NCBI RefSeq assembly: GCF_013114835.1
Contig: NZ_JAAVLW010000001.1
Location: forward strand, 124,001 to 188,000
Length of the DNA: 64,000 bases
Direction of reading: 5' to 3'
DNA from: Bradyrhizobium archetypum
Lineage (GTDB): Bacteria > Pseudomonadota > Alphaproteobacteria > Rhizobiales > Xanthobacteraceae
A program made the translations under genes and the position numbers. Under the pieces are notes generated by a model. The model was given only the letters and a program-made list of their open reading frames with translations, did no database searches and was not told the DNA's origin. Positions 54,977 through 64,000 of the stretch are shown here, in pieces; the stretch's first letter is position 1; each line of letters starts with the position of its first letter.

Positions 54977-55274
54977 TACAGAGTATTCGCCAACCTGTGT
55001 GAAATCGATCGGAATTCCTCAATCGTCTGGGGATTCAAACCGCCTGCCGAAGGTGGAGATCGGCACGGATGGCGGCTATTTCAAACGGCCGGGCTCGACA
55101 GGGCAGCGCGTTGAGCCGCTGTCGCACTATGCGTTGATCTTTTTGGAGGCGACTCTGCAAAACGCCCCTCAAGACGACGTCCGCTCAAAACGCAAACGGC
55201 GGGTGAAGAGCGCGGGGCTAAGGCCTGGTGGGACGTTTTCGCTTGCCGGCCACGTGCTGTTGCTGCTGGGACTC

Positions 55275-55628
55275 TTATGGCCGCCGGCCAGCTTCGACAG
55301 CAAACAACTGAGGTATCATTCGCTGCGATTGATCGGGAGCCGCCACCTCCCTCTCTCCCGGTAGTCCGGCCTCGATCGGGCGCGCTTCCATGAATTTGAG
55401 CAGGGCACGTCCCTCTTCGGTGATGCGCCAGCCACCGCTTATGCGCTCAATGAGTTTCTGCGAAAAGATGTCGAGGTGCGGCACACGGGCGGCCAATCCC
55501 TTGGTGCGCTCGGCCCAGTCCCGACCGCTCGTAGCTAAAATGGCCATGTCGCGCTTGAGCTCCGCCACCGCTGCGAACCCGTCCGGATAGCTCACAAGGA
55601 TCTTCAGGACTGTGACCTGGAAATTCAC
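55275..55628 (-). CDS. Conserved winged-helix-like hypothetical protein
   Basis: 117 residues: MNFQVTVLKILVSYPDGFAA, VAELKRDMAILATSGRDWAE, IFSQKLIERISGGWRITEEG, RALLKFMEARP. The helix-helix-strand pattern with GGWRITEEGRALL resembles a winged-helix domain seen in many rhizobial small proteins. The upstream gene overlaps by four bases (ATGA), so the two form an operon. Function unknown; a DNA-binding role is inferred from the fold pattern only. Confidence 0.65.
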   Translation of the reverse strand: MNFQVTVLKILVSYPDGFAAVAELKRDMAILATSGRDWAERTKGLAARVPHLDIFSQKLIERISGGWRITEEGRALLKFMEARPIEAGLPGEREVAAPDQSQRMIPQLFAVEAGRRP

Positions 55629-55843
55629 TTGAGTGACACAATCATGTTGTCCGCGCCGACCGCCATATGGTCGGCGCTTCGTCGATCTGTTTGAGGCGGT
55701 CGGGGCCTCGTCTCACCTCTGGGGGCGGCTTTCAGAAGCTTAGAGGCGACATGCGCGCGGGTGCCGGTCTCGTCCCGGCAAACTTTCTCACAGACCTCGT
55801 CGAGGACCGCGCGTAGAAGCTCGGTGATAGCGGCATCGAACAT
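55625..55843 (-). CDS. Small conserved hypothetical protein
   Basis: 72 residues: MFDAAITELLRAVLDEVCEK, VCRDETGTRAHVASKLLKAA, then a basic proline-containing tail. It is helical and matches the style of a small protein family common in Bradyrhizobium. It overlaps the downstream winged-helix-like gene. The C-terminal part looks less conserved and may reflect a shift. Confidence 0.6.
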   Translation of the reverse strand: MFDAAITELLRAVLDEVCEKVCRDETGTRAHVASKLLKAAPRGETRPRPPQTDRRSADHMAVGADNMIVSLK

Positions 55844-56805
55844 TTTGAGATCTCCCCCATCCCTCTAGTGAGGAAGATAATACGGATCGCGCGCTCCTGA
55901 ATTCAAGTGAGTTAGTCACGCGGAATCTAAAACTGCTTTTCAAGCGTCCGCCGCACAGCGGTTTCCAGCTCCTCTTTCCGCTTCCTCCAGCCTATGATTT
56001 CGCGCTGCCTCTGAGCTCTCTCGAATAATTCCAGCGCGGCCCCGCGTAGAGAGGCGGACCACTCTTGCTACACAATTCAAAGGCTCAAGATCCGCCGAGA
56101 TGACGCTGGGGCCGCATCATGCCCTCTGGGTGAGCATGTGAGGCGCTAGCCGCTTGATGCACAGCGCCAAATGCGCTGGTTGCGGCTTTGAGCAAGCTCA
56201 ATTTGCTATCCCAGACGGAGTTACACCAGTTTGGCGACGGCTTCAGCCGCATCGTTTCCATGCAGGACCGGCCGGCCCGCTGCGCTGGACCAATGCTCGG
56301 ATTGCATTAGTTCGCTGCCTGTACTGCAGCCAGATTCTTTCCTGCTTATCGCGCTTGCTGCGCCGAAACAACGTCTCAGCATAGGTGCCCCTGAGGGAGT
56401 TGTTACAAATACCTAGCCACGTACTGTTCCTATGCCGTTTCTCCGAACTGGTACTGGAGATGGATTTGACCGCATGATTGTCTTTGCCGCGCCCAAAAGA
56501 GTCGGCTCGCGAAAAAGGGTTGTGCTCGACCCTGCATAATAAGGATCCTTCGATGTTGATTACTGCAACGAGTCCCGCGTCGACGGTTAAACTCCGCGTT
56601 AGCCCGAGCTTTTCGACGGATTTCACCGCATCGATTGTCCGGTTGTGCTGGCAGCGACCCAGCGATGGGCAAGTCCCGACTTCTGCAGCGCCGAGTGATC
56701 TGAGTGCCCACGGGTGACGCGCTGTGGATTGGATTCGCGCTGACAGCGTTGTCCCTGTTAAAAATCCGCGCTATGGAGAGGAAAGCAATGGAACGCTGAC
56801 AATCC
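55844..56805. other. Region without a confident gene
   Basis: Short overlapping frames on both strands; none has a domain or good ribosome site. No RNA gene recognised. Confidence 0.4.
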
Positions 56806-57303
56806 ATGCCTCCTGATCTGCCCAGTCTAGCAAGAGCGGTCGGTAGTAGCTCGCAAGACTTTCAGGAGGTGGTCCGGCGATTGGTGTGGCAGATCAGATC
56901 CATCAACTTTTGTCTGGAGGACTCCGGGCCAGTGCACTTGGCATCACTGGGCCACAGTGACTGATCTTGATGGCTTTAATGGAGTTGGACGAAGGAAAAG
57001 GTATTCCTGTGAATGTGGTGTCGAAATTCATCCACGTCGACTCTTCATTCGTCACTAGCAATCAAAGCTGCTGGAGAAGAAGGGCTTCTTGCGGCGCAAG
57101 CCAGCGATGCCGGGGTCGTCCAGATGTCGCTGACGGACAAGACTTACAAGCATTTTACGAGCGTCGCCGCACAATAGGAAGCACTCGACGAATTTGTTTT
57201 TGGTGATCTCGCTATTCATGAGGTGACCGAGTTTGCTAACAGGCTTACTGCGCTCAAGCATCGTCTAGAGAAAGCTCGCTTGAAGGCCGTTCTGGAGCTC
57301 TGA
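56806..57303 (+). pseudogene. MarR-family regulator, multiply broken
   Basis: The parts DFQEVVRRLVWQIRSINFCL; LDEGKGIPVNVVSKFIHVDS SFVT; KLLEKKGFLRRK; VVQMSLTDKTYKHF; EALDEFVFGDLAIHEVTEFA; and NRLTALKHRLEKARLKAVLEL together cover a whole MarR protein with its winged helix. At least three shifts and a stop separate them. It is a complete-length but dead gene. Confidence 0.75.
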
Positions 57304-57424
57304 AGACAAAAACCGCCACAATCCAATGACGCGCTGCCCTGATCATGTCTGATCGATTTTCGGCTTTCGACGTCATAGCGGCCGCTCGCGAGGTTAAGCT
57401 TCACCGCGCGCGCAGGCTCATAAT

Positions 57425-57874
57425 TCACAAGCGTTCCGATGTTCGGTCCTCGGTGCGCCGTACGACGTTGCGCATAACGATCTCCGAAAGCCGCACAACC
57501 AACTGCTTGAGATGCGCAATCTCCTGCTTGCAGCACTCCAGCTCGCGCTGTTCGTCTGTCGTCACTGATGATTCAGGGCGATCCCTACCGTCCGTCATAT
57601 CTATTGAGAATTCCTCTCCGATCGAGTCGTCGTGAGCATCGTCCGACTCTGGTTCTGCGAAGGAGTCACCCCTTCGCGAGAACGAAGCTTCGCCTTTATT
57701 GGACCTCTTGAGAGCCTTCCTGATTGTTAAGCTTGTACGTACTGTACGGAACGCGCCGTTTAAGTCGTTGCTGTAGTCGGCACGCGTCACTTTCGTCCGA
57801 ATCGTACCAACTATCTGATTTGTTTTTCTCCAGCGGCATTGTGCCTTTTCTTCATTTGCGGTAGGCGAAAACAA
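57425..57874 (-). CDS. Hypothetical protein with C-terminal coiled coil
   Basis: Up to 149 residues, start uncertain. The C-terminal QRELECCKQEIAHLKQLVVR LSEIV forms a clear coiled coil; the middle is acidic (DDAHDDSIGEEFSIDMTD). The N-terminal 60 residues are basic. No named family. It may be a short nodulation-island protein; no operon. Confidence 0.4.
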   Translation of the reverse strand: MFSPTANEEKAQCRWRKTNQIVGTIRTKVTRADYSNDLNGAFRTVRTSLTIRKALKRSNKGEASFSRRGDSFAEPESDDAHDDSIGEEFSIDMTDGRDRPESSVTTDEQRELECCKQEIAHLKQLVVRLSEIVMRNVVRRTEDRTSERL

Positions 57875-58078
57875 CCATGGATAAACCCATGAGCTACAAT
57901 TCCGCCGAGATTGCGCCGCCTAAGTGATTGGCGCCCACTCTGCTCATCGTCTGACGCCCCGTAGTAGCCTCGAGCTAGGTAGCCGGAAGCGGACACTTCG
58001 TTATGGGTGACATGCGATCACCGCATCTCGTTTATGAAAATCTGTTTTCTTTCTCACATGCAACAAGGCCGGCGAGCA

Positions 58079-58282
58079 ATGTTTCGTTTTTATTTCAATC
58101 TCGCAGGAAAGCGGAATGTCGACGACCCCTGCGGGTTGGCATTCGAAAACGAGGTGCAAGCCTTCCGTGCGGCCGAGCGCTTGGCAGAGGAGCTAGCGAG
58201 AACTCACCCTCTTCTACGGGGTACCACCAGTGTAGTCGTAACATGCAAGGACCGAGATGAAGTGTATTACATAAGCGTGTGA
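58079..58282 (+). CDS. DUF6894-like small protein
   Basis: 67 residues from MFRFYFNLAGKRNVDDPCGL. The start FYFxLxxxxxxxDxxGxxF and EVQAFRAAERLAEELARTHP fit the DUF6894 family common in alphaproteobacteria; it ends KDRDEVYYISV. The upstream in-frame extension is rejected as not family-like. Function unknown; it lies alone, convergent with the nif operon end. Confidence 0.65.
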   Translation: MFRFYFNLAGKRNVDDPCGLAFENEVQAFRAAERLAEELARTHPLLRGTTSVVVTCKDRDEVYYISV

Positions 58283-58478
58283 TCGGCATTCCATCCAAAG
58301 CGAATTGCGGGCGACGAGGGCATGATTCTACCCTGGGGTCGGCTCGGCACCCGCAAGCTGGCGGGAATGGATCGGCGCCAAGGGCTCTATCCCCGAGCGC
58401 AGCATATGGAGAGTCCCTTCAGCGAGGCTTTGCCGTCCAACTCCCGCTTGCCTGCGGGAAAGGCGGACAGAGGCGCTG

Positions 58479-58778
58479 TCAAGCGGCTTCCGTTCCGGCG
58501 GGCTGGTGGGTCTGGCAGTTGGTCGGACAAACCCGGGCGCAGGCGCCGCAGCCGATACAAGCGCCCTGGTCATTCATCACCATAATCTTCTTTTCGATCT
58601 CATCGTCTTCGTCATCGTCGAGATCGACAAGATCGCCCTCCTCATTGATCCCCTTCAACGTCATGACGTCGCGACCGCAGACCTTGAAACAGCGGCCACA
58701 ACCGATGCACTTCTTGGGATCAATTGAGATCAGGTAGTTCGGCGTCCAGTCGCGGCCGTCGCGCGTTGCAAATGACAT
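58479..58778 (-). CDS. fdxB: Nif-linked ferredoxin III (FdxB type)
   Basis: 99 residues from MSFATRDGRDWTPNYLISID; the longer frame reaches into the upstream gene. Two [4Fe-4S] motifs: CIGCGRCFKVCGRD and CIGCGACARVCPTNC, separated by an acidic insert (DLVDLDDDEDDEIEKK) typical of nif ferredoxin III. It ends the nifK-E-N-X operon and probably serves electron transfer in FeMo-co assembly or to nitrogenase. Only 13 bases separate it from the upstream gene. Confidence 0.92.
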   Translation of the reverse strand: MSFATRDGRDWTPNYLISIDPKKCIGCGRCFKVCGRDVMTLKGINEEGDLVDLDDDEDDEIEKKIMVMNDQGACIGCGACARVCPTNCQTHQPAGTEAA

Positions 58779-58791
58779 GATCGGATATCCT

Positions 58792-58992
58792 TTAGGCCTT
58801 TTCGAGCGCCTTGAGATCCTCGCGCTTGCGCTCCAGTTCGGCAAAGGCATCGTGCGCCTTCTGCGCCACCGCCAAGATCGAGGTCCAGTTGACGGGAAGT
58901 TCCTCGGACAAATCGTGCAGATCCATCTTGGCCTTGGTCGCCTTCACCGACAGCTTTCTTATTTCTGCTTTCAGGATTTCAGGTTCGCTCAT
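58792..58992 (-). CDS. CCE_0567/DUF683-type nif protein
   Basis: 66 residues: MSEPEILKAEIRKLSVKATK, KMDLHDLSEELPVNWTSILA, AQKAHDAFAELERKRE. A helical hairpin typical of the DUF683 family that follows nifX-DUF269 in many diazotrophs; homologues can bind metals. Nine bases separate it from the DUF269 gene. Confidence 0.9.
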   Translation of the reverse strand: MSEPEILKAEIRKLSVKATKAKMDLHDLSEELPVNWTSILAVAQKAHDAFAELERKREDLKALEKA

Positions 58993-59001
58993 GAGCTGCC
59001 C

Positions 59002-59472
59002 TCAATAGTTTGCCACGTCGGGAAATTTCCGGATCATCTTGATGCCGCCTTCGACGTATTTGCCACCCTCGGCGGCGAGCTTTGCGAGATTGTCAAAGCC
59101 AAAGCGATGCACATCGCGCAGCTGCTTGTTCACCACGATCAGTCGGCCGCCGATCAGCACGATGCGGCCAAAGCCTTCATGATGCATCTTCAGCATCGGC
59201 TGGATCATCACACCCGTCGCCTTCTCGATCGAGAGCGCGACTGCATTGAAGAACAGCTCCAGCCGCCAGAGCGTATCCGGATCGGGATCGCCGACGATCG
59301 GCAGCGCCCGCCGTTTCTCCTTGTCCAGAATATACGGTTCGAGCAGATCGAGATCGCTCTTGCCGTCCCACGCGCCATGGACGTCCTGGGCGCGCCAGAT
59401 CTTGATCAGTTCCCTCACGAATGGCGCATCGAGCGCGCGATCAGTTTGCACGATATCCGCCGCTTCAGTCAT
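59002..59472 (-). CDS. NifX-associated protein (DUF269)
   Basis: 156 residues, full family length: [62 protein letters not shown]269 proteins are always encoded after nifX and are thought to assist FeMo-co handling. Seven bases separate it from nifX. Confidence 0.93.
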   Translation of the reverse strand: MTEAADIVQTDRALDAPFVRELIKIWRAQDVHGAWDGKSDLDLLEPYILDKEKRRALPIVGDPDPDTLWRLELFFNAVALSIEKATGVMIQPMLKMHHEGFGRIVLIGGRLIVVNKQLRDVHRFGFDNLAKLAAEGGKYVEGGIKMIRKFPDVANY

Positions 59473-59479
59473 GTCGTCC

Positions 59480-59875
59480 TCATTCTTCGAAATCGAGCGT
59501 GCGCTCCTGGTCCTTTGCCAGCGCCTTGCGCAGCCAGGGTGGCGGCGTACCCTTCAGCACGTGCCGAAGCTTCTCGACCAGCACCAGGATGTTCTCGGGC
59601 TTGTTCACCTTGATCGGATGTATATTGTTCGCCACTACGCGCGCCGCACCGGAGCCGCCGATGGCCGCGACATAGAGGATGGCGCAATCCTTAATTGCCT
59701 CGATCTTGGGCGCGAGCTTGTCCTCGTTGCCGTCTTCCTTGAGGTCGCCGTCGAACTGAATTGCCTTCAGAAATACGTGCCCGATTGGCCCAACATCATA
59801 GATCGCGATGTACTTGGCCCAGCCAAAATGCGCATCGACGCGCCTCAAGTCTTGGGTAGCGAATGCGACTTTCAT
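59480..59875 (-). CDS. nifX: FeMo-cofactor carrier NifX
   Basis: 131 residues with the NifX/NafY-type dinitrogenase-iron-molybdenum-cofactor domain: [57 protein letters not shown]. NifX binds NifB-co and the VK-cluster and passes them between NifB and NifEN. The start overlaps the nifN stop (ATGA). Confidence 0.95.
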   Translation of the reverse strand: MKVAFATQDLRRVDAHFGWAKYIAIYDVGPIGHVFLKAIQFDGDLKEDGNEDKLAPKIEAIKDCAILYVAAIGGSGAARVVANNIHPIKVNKPENILVLVEKLRHVLKGTPPPWLRKALAKDQERTLDFEE

Positions 59876-61278
59876 GCAATCGATTCCTCTGTTGAGGCGA
59901 TGAAGCTGCGGCGGCTGGGCTTTAAGGGCTGTCTCGAGGTCCGCCAGCTATCGGGCGTAGGCTGATGATTTTCCTCGCGGTCGGCGATCACGAGATTGGC
60001 GATATCGAAGATCACATCGCGCGTGCCACGATAGCCGACGGATAGCTGGTGTCCCGCGCCGATTCGATCGAACATCGGAAATCCCGCGCGATAAAACGGA
60101 ATCTTCAGCCGCGCCGCCGCTTGGCGGCCATGCGAATGCGTAATCAGCAGGTCGCAATTCCTCGTCCTAGCAAGCTCTTCCAGATCCTCGAGATCGCCGA
60201 TCAGCACCTCGTTGGTTCCGATCCGCTCCAGCACCGGCGACTGCGTGGTCGTTACGGCTGCCGTCACCTGCGCGCCCATCTCGTGAAGCATGCTAGACAG
60301 GTCGAACAGGAGGTCAGGCTCGGCACCAATCGCGAGCTTGCGGCCGCCGACATGGAAATGGGCGTCCAGCATCGCGTCGGCGAGCTGGCCGCGCTGGCGC
60401 CGATATTTTGCTGGCACAGGGCGGCCACTGATGTCGCTCAGGAAAGCGATGAATTCATCGTTGGGGATGAGGCCGCACAGCCGCTCGAACAGGCGGAACG
60501 GCACCCCGGTCTTGGCCTGCATGGCTTCTGCCGCCCGCCGCATCTGCTCACCGATGGCAATGGTGCAGCTGGACCGGCCCATGCCCGCTACTTCGTCAAC
60601 CCCGATGCCACCAATAGTCGTTGGCGTAAACTCGTCCGGGATATGCCCGTCCAGAGATCCTGCGAGATCAGGCAGGAAGGATGGCTTCAGGCCGAAATCC
60701 TCCAGGATCGTCCTGAGTTCGTCGAGGTCACCCGGCGTCAGGTGACATCCGGGGAGGACATTCACCCGCGCGGGATCACGCTCCGCCCCGCCCGCCGGCG
60801 ACTCCACCAGTACCTCGACCATGCATGCCACCGTCTTCCCCCACCCGTCCTGAAAGGTGTCCTTGAAATCGGGCGTCGAGACAAAGACTAAAGGAAATTT
60901 GGCGAGCTGCGGATGCTGCTCGCGGATCAGCTTGATGTAGCCGTCGACGTCATCGCCATTAGTTTCGGTCACTCCGGTCGAGCAGATCCCGATGATCTCC
61001 GGCTTGGCACGATTGTATATGTTGAGGATAGCCTGCTCGACATTTTCATAACCGCCGAGCACGGTCGCCACCTCGCTCATCGCAGTCGTCTGCAGCGGCA
61101 CCGCCTCCTTGAAATGCCGCACGAACAGCGTGAGCCCGAAGGATGTGCACCCTTGCGAGCCGTGCAGAAGCGGCATCGCTCCACGCAGGCCCATGAAGGC
61201 GAACGCGCCGCCAATCGGCTGACTCATCTTCAGCGGGTTGACCGCGCAGGCCTTCTTCGGCGTGGTGACGATCGCCAT
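59872..61278 (-). CDS. nifN: FeMo-co scaffold subunit NifN
   Basis: 468 residues: NPLKMSQPIGGAFAFMGLRG, MPLLHGSQGCTSF (P-cluster-type cysteine), STGVTETNGDDVDGYI, GGRKLAIGAEPDLLFDLSSM. It is the NifK-like partner of NifE, forming the NifE2N2 scaffold on which NifB-co becomes FeMo-co. It starts nine bases after the nifE stop. Length is normal, with a short extra C-terminal tail. Confidence 0.97.
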   Translation of the reverse strand: MAIVTTPKKACAVNPLKMSQPIGGAFAFMGLRGAMPLLHGSQGCTSFGLTLFVRHFKEAVPLQTTAMSEVATVLGGYENVEQAILNIYNRAKPEIIGICSTGVTETNGDDVDGYIKLIREQHPQLAKFPLVFVSTPDFKDTFQDGWGKTVACMVEVLVESPAGGAERDPARVNVLPGCHLTPGDLDELRTILEDFGLKPSFLPDLAGSLDGHIPDEFTPTTIGGIGVDEVAGMGRSSCTIAIGEQMRRAAEAMQAKTGVPFRLFERLCGLIPNDEFIAFLSDISGRPVPAKYRRQRGQLADAMLDAHFHVGGRKLAIGAEPDLLFDLSSMLHEMGAQVTAAVTTTQSPVLERIGTNEVLIGDLEDLEELARTRNCDLLITHSHGRQAAARLKIPFYRAGFPMFDRIGAGHQLSVGYRGTRDVIFDIANLVIADREENHQPTPDSWRTSRQPLKPSRRSFIASTEESIA

Positions 61279-61287
61279 GACGCCGTC

Positions 61288-62952
61288 CTATTCCGCGGCC
61301 TGCAGCATGGCAGGCGGCGAGGACACCGGCATTTTCGCCAGGATGTCCTCGATACGCCTCTTGCAGCAGCCACCCAACGCGTTGGTGTGCTGTCTGACTG
61401 CCTCGACGCTGGTCAGGCCATGGGAGCGGATTGCATCCTCGAGGGTGCCGAGATCGACTTCCTTGCAGAAGCAGACCTTTTTCGCGCGCCGGGTCGTCTC
61501 CGGATCGGCGGCGACCTCGGCGGCCTGCGCGTCCATCTGCGCCATCACCTTGGTCTGCCTATTCTTGGCCACCTGCTCCCACGGCACTGGTCGACGCAGC
61601 TGCTCCCACATCGGGTTGAACAGCGCCTTGTCGATCTCCTCGACCAGCTTCACCATACCGAGGTAGCCCATATAGGCGTGGCAGCGCTCCTGGTTGATGT
61701 CGAGCCAGGGCATCGCCGCTTTCAGCGCAACGAACTGCGATTTGCCGCCCGAGAGCATGATATCTGCTTTCGCGTCCTTCAGCATCTTGTATATCTCGCG
61801 CGGCGTCATGTCCTCGATCATGTGGGCATCCTGTCCCATCAGCTCTTTGATGCGCTCCTTGTCCTGCTTGGTGGATTTCTTGACGCTGGTGCCGACCAGG
61901 TCGAGCCCTGCCTCCTGCAGCGCCGCCACCACGGACCAGGACTTGACGCCGCCAGTGATCAGAAGTGCCCTCTTGCCGGCAAAGCGGGGCTTGTAGGGTT
62001 CGATCGCGGCCCAGGCGCCCGCCTCCTCGCGCGCGATCACCGCCTCGGTGCGCTCGATCAGTTCGGAAGGCGCCCCACGTTCGACCAACAGCCGGGCAAT
62101 CTGGCGCAGCGAATCGCTGGAATCCTGGATGCCATAGAACGACCCTTCGAAAAACGGGATGCCGTAACGCTCCTCCATCTTGCGCGCGACACTGATCATC
62201 GCCTTCGAACATACCATCATGGCAGCGCGCGCCCGGTGCGAAGAGGCGACTTCGCGATATTTGCCGTCCCCCGAGATGCAGGAGAGGATGCGGATGCCGA
62301 GCTCGTCAAGCAGCGGCTTGACCTGCCAAAGCTCGCCGGAGAGGTTGTATTCGCCAATCAGGTTGATGTCATAGGGCGTGGTGTAGTCCGGCTCTTGTGT
62401 GCCGATGACATGCTCGAGCAAGGCCTCGCCGGCGAGCTTGTTGCCGAGGTTCTTGGAGCCGACGAAGCCCGGTGAATTTACGGGAATGACCGGCTTGCCG
62501 AGCTTTTGCGAAGCCGCCTTGCAAACCGCATTGATGTCGTCGCCGATCATGGCGGGTACGCAGGTCTGATAGACGAAAATGGCCGGCGGGTTGTACTTGC
62601 TGACGATCTCTTTGATTGCTTTGTAGAGACGCTTCTCGCCCCCAAATACTATATCGGTTTCGTTCATGTCAGTGGTGAGTCCGGTGCGCCAGATGCTGGC
62701 GCCAGACGAAGCCGCACCGCGGTTATCCCAGGAATTACCCTCACAGGCGATCGGACCGTGCACGAGATGGGCGACGTCGGTAAACGGCTGCAGCGCAATT
62801 TTGGCGCCGTCGAAGGCGCAGCCGCCTGCGGCGCCGCCCGGCTGCACCTGCTTGGTGCAGCCCTTATTGCGCTCGGCATCTGATTTGTTGGCGTTCTTGG
62901 CGCAGCCCGGCTCGTTGAAGATCTTCTGGATCGTGGCCGATAGCGAACTCAT
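61288..62952 (-). CDS. nifE: FeMo-co scaffold subunit NifE with C-terminal Bfd-like domain
   Basis: 554 residues, longer than the usual 450-480. The NifD-like core has CAFDGAKIALQPFTDVAHLV, HGPIACEGNSWDNRG and YQTCVPAMIGDDI. From about residue 500 a Bfd-type [2Fe-2S] domain follows: KKVCFCKEVDLGTLEDAIRS and NALGGCCKRRIEDIL (CxC...CC). NifEN hosts the conversion of NifB-co; the extra cluster may serve electron input. A 98-base gap with a perfect hairpin separates it from nifK. Confidence 0.96.
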   Translation of the reverse strand: MSSLSATIQKIFNEPGCAKNANKSDAERNKGCTKQVQPGGAAGGCAFDGAKIALQPFTDVAHLVHGPIACEGNSWDNRGAASSGASIWRTGLTTDMNETDIVFGGEKRLYKAIKEIVSKYNPPAIFVYQTCVPAMIGDDINAVCKAASQKLGKPVIPVNSPGFVGSKNLGNKLAGEALLEHVIGTQEPDYTTPYDINLIGEYNLSGELWQVKPLLDELGIRILSCISGDGKYREVASSHRARAAMMVCSKAMISVARKMEERYGIPFFEGSFYGIQDSSDSLRQIARLLVERGAPSELIERTEAVIAREEAGAWAAIEPYKPRFAGKRALLITGGVKSWSVVAALQEAGLDLVGTSVKKSTKQDKERIKELMGQDAHMIEDMTPREIYKMLKDAKADIMLSGGKSQFVALKAAMPWLDINQERCHAYMGYLGMVKLVEEIDKALFNPMWEQLRRPVPWEQVAKNRQTKVMAQMDAQAAEVAADPETTRRAKKVCFCKEVDLGTLEDAIRSHGLTSVEAVRQHTNALGGCCKRRIEDILAKMPVSSPPAMLQAAE

Positions 62953-63007
62953 CCGTCTCTCCTCCCAACCGAGCTTGTTCGCGAAGGTCAGTCCATCGTG
63001 CGCTTAG

Positions 63008-63035
63008 GCCATCGCCGACGTTTGCCGGCGATGGC
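63008..63035 (-). promoter_or_regulatory. Intergenic hairpin nifK-nifE
   Basis: GCCATCGCCG and CGGCGATGGC, perfect 10-base arms with an 8-base loop, lie 16 bases after the nifK stop. No T-run follows, so it more likely stabilises the upstream nif mRNA or causes partial attenuation than full termination. Confidence 0.6.
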
Positions 63036-63050
63036 GTGCGCCGTTCGTCA

Positions 63051-64000
63051 TCAACGAATGATATCGAAGCTATAGTCGGTCTTGCCGGCAATGTTGGTGT
63101 TCTTGTCGATCTCGTCGAAGATCTTGTCGAGAATCTTCACCAACACGTTCATGCCCCCCTGATAGCCCCACACCGGAGAGCGGTGATGGTGATGCCGATC
63201 GAAGATTGGGAAACCGATCCGGATCAGCGGCGTACCAGTGTCGCGCTCCAGATATTTGCCATAAGTGTTACCAATCAGGAAATCGACCGGCTCGGTGAAC
63301 AAGAGCGAGCGCATATGCCAGAGGTCTCGCCCCGGATAGGCATGGCAGTTCTGCCCAAACGGCGAGCTCCCAAATAACGCCTGCATTTTCTCCTCCCAGG
63401 CCTTGTTGCCGTTCGTGGACAGCACATGAATCGGTTCGGCGCCAAGCTCGAGCAGGAAGGCAGCCAACCCATAGCAGAGATCTGGATCGCCATAGATCGC
63501 AAATTTCTTGCCGTGGATATGCGCGCTAGAGTCGGCCATCGCGTCGACCAAGCGGCCGCGCTCTCGAGCCAGCTCCTCCGGAATGTCTTTGCCACTGATG
63601 CGCGACAGCGCCATCAGAAACTCATCCGTTGCGGACACGCCCACCGGATAATTGAAGGCCACGACCTCCTGGCCATGATCGGCGATGAACGGCAGCGTCT
63701 TTTCCGTGCACCACTGCTGCATCGAGATCGTTGCTTTAGCGTGAACCGCGTTCGCGGCGTCTTCCAAAGTCGTGCCGCCGTCATACATCCGGAACTCGCC
63801 GTCGGTCGGTGTATCGAACACATCGGAATTATCGGCAAGAATAGTGTAGTGAATGCCCATCAATTCGAAGATGCGCTTGATCTCGCGGATGTTGCCAACG
63901 GTATAGCCGTCAAAGCCGCCGATGAGGTTGATCTTATTGTTGGGCGCGCGCTCGAGTTTCGCGGCTGTCCCGGCCTTGCCGTCCCAGAAATGCTCGAGGA
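63051..64000 (-). CDS. nifK: Nitrogenase MoFe protein beta subunit NifK (5' part outside window)
   Basis: The last 316 codons of nifK; the frame stays open through the window end. Typical NifK text: [95 protein letters not shown] and the end [12 protein letters not shown]. The P-cluster cysteines lie in the missing N-terminal part. Its promoter, before nifD, is outside the window. Confidence 0.97.
   Translation of the reverse strand, partial: LEHFWDGKAGTAAKLERAPNNKINLIGGFDGYTVGNIREIKRIFELMGIHYTILADNSDVFDTPTDGEFRMYDGGTTLEDAANAVHAKATISMQQWCTEKTLPFIADHGQEVVAFNYPVGVSATDEFLMALSRISGKDIPEELARERGRLVDAMADSSAHIHGKKFAIYGDPDLCYGLAAFLLELGAEPIHVLSTNGNKAWEEKMQALFGSSPFGQNCHAYPGRDLWHMRSLLFTEPVDFLIGNTYGKYLERDTGTPLIRIGFPIFDRHHHHRSPVWGYQGGMNVLVKILDKIFDEIDKNTNIAGKTDYSFDIIR

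Noticed and set aside
60913..62475. 520-residue plus-strand frame opposite nifE/nifN
   Set aside because: It is antisense to certain nif genes and has shadow composition.
1..64000. CRISPR array, rRNA, complete tRNA
   Set aside because: No regularly spaced repeats, rRNA-like stretches or full cloverleaf genes were seen; only the tRNA-Gly 3' fragment at 33036-33077.

Overview
The window looks like part of the symbiosis island of a soybean- or other legume-nodulating Bradyrhizobium. The evidence is nitrogenase genes arranged in the Bradyrhizobium manner, NifA/sigma-54 promoters, an intact NopT type III effector, many IS remnants and a high density of decayed genes. Species was not determined; all family names come from recognising translated motifs, not from a search.

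Layout. 1-6.1 kb is gene-poor except for a secreted S9 peptidase (2748-5048). 6.1-21.2 kb is nitrogen-fixation territory: an OmpW-like porin; a [2Fe-2S] ferredoxin behind a frameshifted BolA-like gene with a sigma-54 promoter and two tandem perfect NifA sites; a long minus-strand operon nifB-frxA-iscA-like-TPR-LRV-nifZ-nifZ2-DUF3024-DUF6129-DegT with a perfect -24/-12 promoter before nifB; and a second minus-strand operon iscA-nifU(C-terminal)-nifS-fixU-SIR2-like, divergent from an unrecognised plus-strand gene across a shared NifA site. Two Rieske proteins flank this block.

22.9-38.2 kb is an accessory island of toxin-antitoxin and DNA-defence or repair genes: an mqsR/mqsA deletion remnant, higBA, a YhaO/YhaN (SbcD/SMC-like) pair, an OLD-type nuclease with one frameshift, the 3' end of a tRNA-Gly (likely an old integration scar), hipBA, NopT with a possible tts box, and a decayed second hipA. 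38.5-41.4 kb carries a MocR regulator, a PaiB-like protein and a frameshifted LysE exporter. 41.7-50.2 kb is dominated by IS remnants and dead genes (IS110, IS91, IS5-type, sfnG, bioB, a strongly decayed nifH) around a TAT-exported DUF5695-type protein. Within it, a 1.6-kb segment bounded by perfect 76-bp inverted repeats holds the nifH relic, a 53-residue peptide gene and a translationally coupled methyltransferase. 52.6-58.3 kb has an MFS exporter, a nadC relic, a MarR relic and small conserved hypotheticals.

58.4-64 kb (minus strand) is the 3' part of the nitrogenase operon: nifK (cut by the window end)-nifE-nifN-nifX-DUF269-CCE_0567-type-fdxB. Functionally, nifB supplies NifB-co, NifEN scaffolds FeMo-co maturation, NifX and the DUF269 protein hold intermediates, NifS with IscA/NifU-type proteins supplies Fe-S clusters, NifZ supports P-cluster maturation, and the ferredoxins and Rieske proteins are candidate electron carriers.
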